DNA from: Balneolaceae bacterium
Lineage (GTDB): Bacteria > Bacteroidota > Rhodothermia > Balneolales > Balneolaceae
DNA length: 12,320 nucleotides
Direction of reading: 5' to 3'
NCBI GenBank assembly: GCA_007126675.1
Contig: SLAU01000277.1
Location: 1 to 12,320 of the forward strand
Of the stretch, positions 7,267-12,320 are shown in pieces. Position 1 is the first letter of the stretch. Every line of letters starts with the position of its first letter. The notes beneath the pieces were generated by a model. The model saw only the letters and a program-made list of their open reading frames with translations, was not told the origin of the DNA and searched no databases. Both the position numbers and the translations under genes were made by a program.

Positions 7267-8057
7267 CGCGATACATTCTAAATCAGCTTCTCCGCAATAA
7301 AGTACTGCTTGCCTGGCCCGGTGCAATTTTACTTTTTTTCCTGCTGTTTATGGTTTACGCAAGTACGGGATATGCAGGTGAAGCCGGTTATATATTTGAA
7401 TTTGGTGAGGCAGCGTTGCCTGCGGGATTTTTAATGACAGCTCTGACCGGGGTCATATTACTTATTGTTCTGATAGCACTCCCAACACACCTGATTACAA
7501 ACACTGAGCCGGGCCGTGCATCTCTGCTGCTTACCAAACCCATATCAAGAACCGATTATTTTTTGAGCGATTTAAGTGCTGTTGCAATCATCACTTTTGG
7601 TTACAGCATCTTTTCGATTGCTCTGTTTGCTTTATTCTTTCTGATTAAGGGAACCGTATTTCCGGTTTCAATATTATTGGGATTGGCAGCCTTGCCTTTC
7701 ACCGTGATGGCATATTATATCAATATTTTGCTTTTAGGCCTGCTTTTTAAAAATTATCTGCTGACCGTATTTTTTTGCTACATATTAGCCGGGGTTTCAA
7801 ACTTGCTGTTTTCAATACGAGAGGTGCTCACAGGTTCCGGAATTGAACCGGGCACAATGATAACTATTTTGGAAATGGCACAATATGTGATCCCCGGTGT
7901 GGGGCCGTCATCCGCTGTTAGTGAAGGTCTTTTCAATTCAGGTGCCCATGGGCTGGATTTGAGTATTCTGAGTTTTGGGTTGATTGCACATTATTTTGTA
8001 TCCCTGATTCCCTTCACCGCATGGGCGTATTACATCATCAGAAACAGGAATTTTTGA
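7263..8057 (+). CDS. ABC-2-type transporter permease
   Basis: Inner-membrane partner of the preceding ATPase. The 264-residue protein has about six hydrophobic segments, near residues 15-33, 55-78, 106-128, 131-161, 165-184 and 235-259. The early loop LLLTKPISRTDYFLSD (88-103) follows the common ABC-2 permease pattern 'LLLSKPVSR..', a coupling-helix-like segment between membrane helices 2 and 3. A larger extracytoplasmic loop lies between helices 5 and 6 (about 185-234). The start codon overlaps the ATPase stop in ATGA, which implies translational coupling. There is no signal peptide and no peptidase domain. The cargo is unknown. Confidence 0.88.
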   Translation: MTRYILNQLLRNKVLLAWPGAILLFFLLFMVYASTGYAGEAGYIFEFGEAALPAGFLMTALTGVILLIVLIALPTHLITNTEPGRASLLLTKPISRTDYFLSDLSAVAIITFGYSIFSIALFALFFLIKGTVFPVSILLGLAALPFTVMAYYINILLLGLLFKNYLLTVFFCYILAGVSNLLFSIREVLTGSGIEPGTMITILEMAQYVIPGVGPSSAVSEGLFNSGAHGLDLSILSFGLIAHYFVSLIPFTAWAYYIIRNRNF

Positions 8058-8083
8058 TGAATGGGAGGGTTAAGCAGCTTCGT

Positions 8084-8164
8084 GCTCAAATAATTTAGAT
8101 TTATTTTTCTGACTCATCCCTCTCTAAAAAATAGAGAGGGATTAAATGTCTAAATTATTTAAGC
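8084..8164. repeat. Nested inverted repeat between the permease gene and radC
   Basis: Outer arms of 16 bp at 8084-8099 (GCTCAAATAATTTAGA) and 8149-8164 (TCTAAATTATTTAAGC) pair with one mismatch, and the innermost 12 bp are perfect. They enclose a second, separate perfect 10-bp stem at 8116-8142. The whole could fold into one long two-stage hairpin. It begins 27 bp after the permease stop. It could be a compound terminator or a small palindromic repeat; no target-site duplication is evident. Confidence 0.7.
8116..8142. terminator. Hairpin, likely transcription end of the amn-ABC unit
   Basis: Perfect 10-bp stem, ATCCCTCTCT and AGAGAGGGAT, with the seven-base loop AAAAAAT, 58 bp after the permease stop. 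It lacks a clean T-tract on the plus strand (TTAAAT follows), so intrinsic termination is plausible but not textbook. It may serve mainly to protect the 3' end of the mRNA. Confidence 0.5.
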
Positions 8165-8245
8165 TGGTTCATAAATTAATTTACATATTGGACATCCTCA
8201 CTTTTCATTGCCAAAATCAAAAACCTTCCATCTTTTTAAAATTTT

Positions 8246-8282
8246 AGTGTAAGGAATTCCTCTGAACGGTTTCTTATAGATA
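8246..8282 (+). promoter_or_regulatory. Candidate ECF-sigma promoter upstream of radC
   Basis: This 37-bp stretch starts with AGTGTAAGGAATTC, identical to 9899-9912 in front of the anti-sigma gene, and continues with CGGT at 8267-8270 and a CnTAnAnATA block at 8273-8282, also shared at the same spacing. GGAAT resembles the GGAA core of the -35 element used by many ECF sigma factors. The radC ATG lies 8 bp after the block, so the mRNA would be almost leaderless. That it responds to the sigma factor at 9347-9883 is an inference from the matching copy. Confidence 0.6.
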
Positions 8283-8290
8283 AAAAGAAT

Positions 8291-9004
8291 ATGAACCAGG
8301 AAGAATTTGACTCCACCCGATTTACATCCCGAACAGTAAAAGAGATGAGTCCGGATGAACAACCGCGCGAAAAGCTGGCCCGTTATGGTGCCGGCAGCCT
8401 CTCCGACTCCGAATTGCTGGCAATACTGCTCAGAACGGGCAGCCAAAAAATGAACGTGCTGCAAACGTCAAAAGCACTGCTCAATCACTTTAATGGCTTG
8501 CGAATGCTTGTGAGGCAGGATTGGCAGTCGGTGCGTGTAATTCCCGGTATTGCTAAAGTAAAGGCGATTACGCTGGAAGCAGCTTTTGAACTTGCACGCC
8601 GTATTCAGGCCGCTTCGCTTGGTGATAAAATCAAGATAAACACACCCGAGGCAGCTGCTGATTATTTCAGGCCATACCTGCGCGATTTGAATCACGAACA
8701 GTTCATGGTCGGTTTTCTGAACCATTCAAAAATCCTGCTCGGTCACAAAATTATCAGCAAGGGCGGTAGCAATGCCACCATAGTTGAGCCCGCGGAAGTA
8801 ATGCGCAGCGCTATTTTGAATCATGCAAACAGCATTGTACTGGCTCATAATCATCCGTCAGGCCACGCAAAAGAATCGGCAGCCGACATCAGTTTAACCA
8901 GGCGAATTGCAGATGTTGGAAAGCTGATGGGCGTGCCTGTAGACGATCACATCATAATTGCGGATGACCAATTTGTGAGTTTACGCACGAAAAACCTGAT
9001 TTAA
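8291..9004 (+). CDS. radC: RadC family JAB/MPN-domain protein
   Basis: Complete 237-residue RadC-like protein of usual length. The N-terminal part contains the family signature LARYGAGSLSDSELLAILLRTG (29-50) and a helix-hairpin-helix-like VIPGIAKVKAITLEAAFEL (83-101). The C-terminal MPN/JAB domain starts near residue 117 and holds the metal-binding JAMM motif: H186 and H188 in LAHNHPSG, then S196 and D199 in ESAAD, with E136 as the likely catalytic glutamate. The family was once linked to DNA repair, but its true role is unsettled. The fold suggests a metal-dependent hydrolase. It stands alone on the plus strand, after the nested inverted repeat and before the REP-like element. The candidate ECF promoter ends 8 bp before the ATG, which supports this start. 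Confidence 0.93.
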   Translation: MNQEEFDSTRFTSRTVKEMSPDEQPREKLARYGAGSLSDSELLAILLRTGSQKMNVLQTSKALLNHFNGLRMLVRQDWQSVRVIPGIAKVKAITLEAAFELARRIQAASLGDKIKINTPEAAADYFRPYLRDLNHEQFMVGFLNHSKILLGHKIISKGGSNATIVEPAEVMRSAILNHANSIVLAHNHPSGHAKESAADISLTRRIADVGKLMGVPVDDHIIIADDQFVSLRTKNLI

Positions 9005-9080
9005 CGTCGATTTCCACAGTGGATTCCTCACGGGGCGACATAAAATCATTGGAATAAAAGTGACTTTGATCCAAAAAGGG

Positions 9081-9168
9081 CGTCATCCCGGACGCAGCGT
9101 TAGCGAAGATCCGGGATCTCCAACCGTTGATATAGGAAGGAGATGCCGGATCGGGGTCCGGCATGACG
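9081..9168. repeat. REP-like double-hairpin repeat element
   Basis: An 88-bp GC-rich island in an AT-rich gap. The outer ends CGTCATCCCGGAC (9081-9093) and GTCCGGCATGACG (9156-9168) are complementary at 12 of 13 positions, and inner arms 9108-9121 and 9139-9152 at 13 of 14. Each half can also fold alone: ATCCCGGA with TCCGGGAT (9085-9117) and ATGCCGGA with TCCGGCAT (9143-9164), both 8 bp and perfect. Sequences of this 'TCATCCCGGA...CCGGGAT' type recur as dispersed intergenic repeats in many bacteria, as I remember. Copy number here cannot be judged from one window. It probably also acts as the radC terminator. Confidence 0.75.
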
Positions 9169-9244
9169 AAATTTATTATGTTATCAAACACTAATCGTCC
9201 ATTTGAGACAATTTAAGACTGTTTTCCCAAATTCTTATATCAAA

Positions 9245-9263
9245 CTGACTTTAATTTAGTCAG
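9245..9263. promoter_or_regulatory. Dyad upstream of the sigma factor gene
   Basis: CTGACT and AGTCAG form perfect 6-bp arms around a 7-bp AT spacer. It sits about 15 bp upstream of a possible -35 and so could be an operator. A role as a weak terminator is less likely, because the T-run starts 10 bp after it. Confidence 0.3.
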
Positions 9264-9278
9264 ATCCGATCATTTTTT

Positions 9279-9308
9279 TTGGCGTAATTCAGCGGGCTAT
9301 GCTATTTT
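9279..9308 (+). promoter_or_regulatory. Possible housekeeping promoter of the sigma factor gene
   Basis: TTGGCG (9279-9284) and TATTTT (9303-9308) are 18 bp apart, a loose sigma-70 arrangement. Transcription would start near 9315, downstream of the GTG at 9311, which favours the ATG start at 9332 or 9347 for the protein. The 37-bp element seen at the other two sites is not present here. Confidence 0.25.
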
Positions 9309-9346
9309 AGGTGCAATCAATTCACAGTTCAATGGCGATTGGGATA

Positions 9347-9883
9347 ATGGACTATTCGGAACTTGTTACGGCAATTCAAAATGGTGATCAGCGCAAAGCA
9401 AATAAAATGTGCGCTGATGCAGCCCCTATTTTGAAAAAATACCTGATCTCAAATGTGGGCGCCAATCCTGATGATGCTGATGAAGCACTGCAGAACATGT
9501 TCGAATATGTGATTAATAAAATCAGGGATGAAGAAATTGATAATCCGGCCGGATTGCTTGCCTATATGCTTAAATCAAGCAAGCATAGCTACTATAATAT
9601 GCTTCGCGGTCGCAAAAGAGATTTTACGGAAGAGATACAGGAAGAGCCTGTGAGTCCTGCTGAGCAAATTCTCAGACTGGTAGATAAAGAAAAACAGAAA
9701 ATTCTGAGAATTTGCATTGACAGACTTAAAAAAGGATACAGAGAGTTTATCTCACATTGGTTCTCATTTCCAGATGCCGAAACTGAAGATATAGCCGAAC
9801 ATTTCGATATTTCAGTGAACAATGCATGGACAAGAAAACACCGAATTGTAAAGAAACTGACCGATTGTGTTAACGGATTCTAA
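9347..9883 (+). CDS. ECF-type RNA polymerase sigma factor
   Basis: Alternative sigma factor of the ECF group, with only regions 2 and 4 (178 residues). Region 2 spans roughly residues 5-95: MDYSELVTAIQNGDQ is the normal opening, and PDDADEALQNMFEYV (41-55) corresponds to the conserved 'DAEDlvQevF' core-binding helix. A short acidic linker (95-115) follows. Region 4 spans about 118-174, with the helix-turn-helix ETEDIAEHFDISVNNAWTRKHRIVKKL (145-171) for -35 recognition. In-frame starts upstream at 9332 (ATG) and 9311 (GTG) add 5 or 12 residues that do not resemble the family, so I chose 9347. The stop is followed by an A-rich stretch and then the repeated promoter-like element. The next gene encodes a membrane protein with an anti-sigma-like N-terminus, the usual partner. 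The stress or signal sensed is unknown. Confidence 0.85.
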   Translation: MDYSELVTAIQNGDQRKANKMCADAAPILKKYLISNVGANPDDADEALQNMFEYVINKIRDEEIDNPAGLLAYMLKSSKHSYYNMLRGRKRDFTEEIQEEPVSPAEQILRLVDKEKQKILRICIDRLKKGYREFISHWFSFPDAETEDIAEHFDISVNNAWTRKHRIVKKLTDCVNGF

Positions 9884-9898
9884 AAAAATTTAAAAAAA

Positions 9899-9935
9899 AG
9901 TGTAAGGAATTCGTGTTAGCGGTGCCATACAAATA
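9899..9935 (+). promoter_or_regulatory. Candidate ECF-sigma promoter of the anti-sigma gene
   Basis: Second copy of the 37-bp element: AGTGTAAGGAATTC (9899-9912), CGGT (9920-9923) and a CnTAnAnATA block (9926-9935). It agrees with the copy before radC at 28 of 37 positions, including all of the first 14. It lies in the 79-bp gap between the sigma gene and its presumed anti-sigma gene, the place expected for autoregulation. Confidence 0.6.
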
Positions 9936-9942
9936 CTGGGTT

Positions 9943-9966
9943 ATGAATAAAAACCGGCATCTATGA
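9943..9966 (+). CDS. Possible seven-codon leader ORF coupled to the anti-sigma gene
   Basis: ATG at 9943 opens a frame reading MNKNRHL whose TGA stop overlaps the ATG of the next gene in an ATGA junction. The ATG lies 7 bp after the candidate promoter block, matching the 8 bp seen between the same block and the radC ATG. So ribosomes entering at the 5' end would meet this start first. It may be a translated leader that couples to the anti-sigma gene, or simply chance. No product function is proposed. Confidence 0.25.
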   Translation: MNKNRHL

Positions 9967-10760
9967 AAGACAAAGAGATATCCCAAAAAATAACACGATT
10001 CCTGAACGGCGATTTAAACAACGAAGAGATTGATCAGCTTTGGGAAGAATTTTTAAAAAATCCTGAACTTTTCTCACAGTTTGAAACGGAAGTAAACCTG
10101 CACGATATGTTCAGAAAAGAGCAGGCCGCGACTTCTCCCGATAAGAAAAGTGAACCGGGGACAATTAAAAAGCTTCAAAGCTACAAAATATGGCTTTATT
10201 CGGCAGCAGCAGCTGTTTTGATAAGCGTTGGTTTGCAGCTTTTTTCTGTGCAGCAGGGTGAACTTTTACAGCGCTCAGCACTGGCTTCTATCGATGTGAA
10301 TGAAATGGTGGGTGCTGATATATTCAGGAGCGATGAAGAAGTTTCAAATGATCTGGACATTTCGATCAATGTGGCTCTCGCCAAAGCTCTTGATGAAGAA
10401 TTTGACGAGGCGATATCAATCCTTGAAAATCTGCTGGAAGAGGATTTGTCACCCCAGCAGTTTGGGCGTGTAAGCTTAAATCTTGGCATATTAAGTTACA
10501 ATAAGGCTGATTATCAAAGATCCATTTACCACTTTCAGCAGGTATTGGATACGGAGTCGCTTCCTGAATTTTTTGATGAGAAAGCCTGGTGGTTTTTAGG
10601 AAATGCGTATGTGAACCTAAAAGAAACTGAAAATGCCAGAGAAGCCGTATTTAATGCCTACACCATGGATGGGCGATTTGCATCTCCAGCCTTAAGTTTA
10701 CTGAAAAAACTGGATATTGAACTCGGCAGAATTCCGGCTGAGCCTGATCCGGCCTTGTAA
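9963..10760 (+). CDS. Membrane-anchored anti-sigma-like protein with periplasmic TPR domain
   Basis: The 265-residue protein has three parts. Residues 1-50 form an acidic helical segment (KITRFLNGDLNNEEIDQLWEEFLKNPE) of the kind found in anti-sigma N-terminal domains, 'I..YL.G.L..EE'. There is no zinc HxxxCxxC motif. Residues 75-96 (IWLYSAAAAVLISVGLQLF) form a single transmembrane helix, leaving the N-terminus in the cytoplasm. Residues 133-236 hold about three TPR-like repeats (near 133-160, 169-197 and 207-236; for example LGILSYNKADYQRSIYHFQQVL), which would lie outside the membrane and could bind a protein or peptide signal. The FecR domain usual in Bacteroidota sigma partners is not seen. 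I infer that it holds the sigma factor encoded just upstream. Its stop codon directly abuts that of ppk1 on the other strand. Confidence 0.75.
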   Translation: MKDKEISQKITRFLNGDLNNEEIDQLWEEFLKNPELFSQFETEVNLHDMFRKEQAATSPDKKSEPGTIKKLQSYKIWLYSAAAAVLISVGLQLFSVQQGELLQRSALASIDVNEMVGADIFRSDEEVSNDLDISINVALAKALDEEFDEAISILENLLEEDLSPQQFGRVSLNLGILSYNKADYQRSIYHFQQVLDTESLPEFFDEKAWWFLGNAYVNLKETENAREAVFNAYTMDGRFASPALSLLKKLDIELGRIPAEPDPAL

Positions 10761-12320
10761 TTAAACGCTGTCAGCCCTTGGGACAGGTTCGTGGTTATCT
10801 TTAGTATGATGCATTAAAAACAGGTGGGTAGATATTTTCTGCTCACCTTTTTTCCTTTTGGTCCTCGAATACTTTCCCTTTGAGTTCATGACCCATCTCT
10901 GCTGATTATCTCTCAGGTACAGGTTTAATAAAAACTGTAAGTACGCCTTCAGGTCCGGATGTTCAATAGGAGTTAAAACCTCAACACGCGCATCCAGATT
11001 GCGATGCATCCAGTCGGCGGATCCGATTAAATATTTGTCTTTCCCGTTGTGGTTAAAATAATAACACCTTGAATGCTCAAGAAACCTGCCGATTATTGCA
11101 TGCACTCTGATGTTTTCGCTGAGATCTTTTTTGCCCGGTATCAGCCTGCATACACTGCGGACAATCAGGTCAATTTTTACTCCTGCCTGTGAAGCTTCGT
11201 ACAACTTTTGAATGACTAAAGGATCCTCAAGATTATTCATTTTGGCAATGATCCGGGCAGGCTTGCCTTCTCTCGCATTTTTTGTTTCGAATTCTATCAG
11301 TTCAGTAATACCCGGCCTGAGGTACTTTGGTGCAACCAGTAGTTTATCATAAGTTTGATTTGGGGCATACCCGGTTAACAGGTTAAAAACATCTGATACG
11401 TCACTGCCAATCTCATCATTACAGGTAAAATATCCCAGGTCTTCATATAACTGTGCAGTATCGGGGTGATAATTCCCAGTGCCTATATGAACATAGCGGC
11501 GCAATTCATCGCCTTCTTCTCTTACGACGATGGTAAGCTTGGTATGGATTTTTAAACCGGGCAGGCCATATGATACATGTGCCCCCGCTTTTTCCAGTTT
11601 CTGTGCCCAGCTAATGTTTCTTTCTTCATCAAACCTTGCTTTCAATTCCACGAGTACAGCAACCTGCTTTCCCTCTTCGGCAGCCCTGATGAGTGCGTGC
11701 ATCACAGCAGAATCGCTTGAGGTTCGGTATAGAGTTTGTTTGATCGCTAAAACATTCGGGTCTGTTGCAGCCTCTTCAATAAATCGTTGCGTGGATGATT
11801 CAAAACTGTGATATGGATGATGCACCATAAAATCACCATTTTGCATTACATCAAATATCTGCGGAGCCTCTTCATCTATTTCATGCTTTAAAACATTATG
11901 CAGGGTGGGCACCCATGGGTCATATCGCAGGGTTTTCCAGCCATTCAGCTTCATTAATTCGGTACAATCGGCCAGGCCGATAGGGCCTTTCATTTCAAAG
12001 ATATCAGACTCATCAACCTCCAGATGTTCAATCAGATATTTTTTCACATCTTTTGGTGTTTTCTTGTCAATCTCGAGCCTTACAATTTTTGCAAACCGGC
12101 GCTCCCGCAGTTCTTCTTCAATCATCTCAAGCAGGTCATCAGCCTCCTCATCATTTCGTTCCACATCCGCATTTCGGGTTACCCTGAAAATATTGGCGGA
12201 TTTAACTTTCATACCCGGGAAAAAGTGATCGATTTTTTGCTTAATTAAATCACTGGTTGATAGGAGAATTGCCTGTGAATCCGTTTCAGAAATGGTGATC
12301 CACCTCGGGCGGTTTGTGGG
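10761..12320 (-). CDS. ppk1: Polyphosphate kinase 1, N-terminus outside window
   Basis: Makes inorganic polyphosphate reversibly from the terminal phosphate of ATP. The frame is open to the right edge, giving 519 visible residues; an internal ATG at 12212 is not the start, since PRWITISETDSQ, an FFPG motif and FRVTRNAD continue the PPK1 core across it. About 175-180 N-terminal residues are missing compared with the E. coli enzyme. Visible landmarks (numbered from the window edge) are FRVTRNAD (45-52), the autophosphorylated histidine H259 in GLKIHTKLTIVVR, GTGNYH (280-285), CRLIPG (391-396) and the second active-site histidine H439 in SADWMHRNLDAR. The last ~40 residues form a basic, less conserved tail. 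It is convergent with the anti-sigma gene, with no space between stop codons, so no dedicated terminator lies between them. Confidence 0.96.
   Translation of the reverse strand, partial: PTNRPRWITISETDSQAILLSTSDLIKQKIDHFFPGMKVKSANIFRVTRNADVERNDEEADDLLEMIEEELRERRFAKIVRLEIDKKTPKDVKKYLIEHLEVDESDIFEMKGPIGLADCTELMKLNGWKTLRYDPWVPTLHNVLKHEIDEEAPQIFDVMQNGDFMVHHPYHSFESSTQRFIEEAATDPNVLAIKQTLYRTSSDSAVMHALIRAAEEGKQVAVLVELKARFDEERNISWAQKLEKAGAHVSYGLPGLKIHTKLTIVVREEGDELRRYVHIGTGNYHPDTAQLYEDLGYFTCNDEIGSDVSDVFNLLTGYAPNQTYDKLLVAPKYLRPGITELIEFETKNAREGKPARIIAKMNNLEDPLVIQKLYEASQAGVKIDLIVRSVCRLIPGKKDLSENIRVHAIIGRFLEHSRCYYFNHNGKDKYLIGSADWMHRNLDARVEVLTPIEHPDLKAYLQFLLNLYLRDNQQRWVMNSKGKYSRTKRKKGEQKISTHLFLMHHTKDNHEPVPRADSV

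Larger units (their letters stand above)
9005..9346. other. 342-bp intergenic region between radC and the sigma factor gene
   Basis: No credible gene is seen here; open frames on the minus strand run through the palindromic repeat and look like nothing known. It holds the REP-like double hairpin (9081-9168), which may also end radC transcription, then an AT-rich stretch with a dyad (9245-9263) and a possible promoter (9279-9308) for the sigma gene. Confidence 0.6.

Noticed and set aside
8952..9191. Minus-strand open frame over the end of radC and the REP-like repeat
   Set aside because: It is mainly translated palindromic repeat; such frames are common artefacts.
9311..9346. GTG start at 9311 for the sigma factor
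   Set aside because: The extra 12 residues do not resemble ECF N-termini, and a plausible promoter would start transcription near or after the GTG; MDYSELVTAIQNGD is a typical beginning.
12210..12212. ATG as the start of ppk1
   Set aside because: The same frame stays open to the window edge and encodes conserved PPK1 sequence upstream, so this is an internal Met.
1..12320. CRISPR, tRNA genes, insertion sequences or defence islands
   Set aside because: I saw no regular spaced repeats, cloverleaf or transposase-like protein; the genes are chromosomal core or regulatory types.

Overview
The window is an ordinary-looking stretch of bacterial chromosome: dense, modest in GC, with no tRNA, rRNA, CRISPR array, insertion sequence or phage gene that I can see. 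Start codons are not preceded by Shine-Dalgarno sequences. Gene content includes an ECF sigma factor with a membrane-anchored TPR anti-sigma candidate, a long-form AMP nucleosidase, PPK1, and a TopA whose tail is made of GRYGPY repeats instead of zinc fingers. Together these suggest a member of the Bacteroidota/Rhodothermota/Balneolota side of the FCB group. That placement is an inference from style and content, not a proven assignment.

Left part (1-5308, minus strand). Five genes are read right to left: a Nudix hydrolase of the ADP-ribose pyrophosphatase type, a BCP/PrxQ-like peroxiredoxin with altered active-site surroundings, DNA topoisomerase I (topA, only 6 bp after the peroxiredoxin), an unrecognised 186-residue protein ending in a sliding-clamp-like QTTLF motif, and the N-terminal part of arginyl-tRNA synthetase, cut by the window edge.

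Middle part (5330-8057, plus strand). AMP nucleosidase (amn) starts 21 bp from the divergent Nudix gene. Together they could convert ADP-ribose to AMP and then to adenine plus ribose 5-phosphate. A two-gene ABC-2-type transporter (ATPase and six-helix permease, overlapping by ATGA) follows amn closely. A nested inverted repeat and hairpin close the unit.

Right part (8058-12320). radC is followed by an 88-bp REP-like double-hairpin repeat, then an ECF-type sigma factor gene and a membrane-anchored anti-sigma/TPR gene. The most interesting signal is a 37-bp promoter-like element present twice, 10-45 bp upstream of radC and between the sigma and anti-sigma genes. The copies share a perfect 14-mer (AGTGTAAGGAATTC) and 28 of 37 positions overall, and the next ATG lies at almost the same distance in both. 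I infer an ECF-sigma promoter that autoregulates the anti-sigma gene and also drives radC. The last gene, polyphosphate kinase (ppk1), converges on the anti-sigma gene with directly abutting stop codons and runs off the right edge without its N-terminus.
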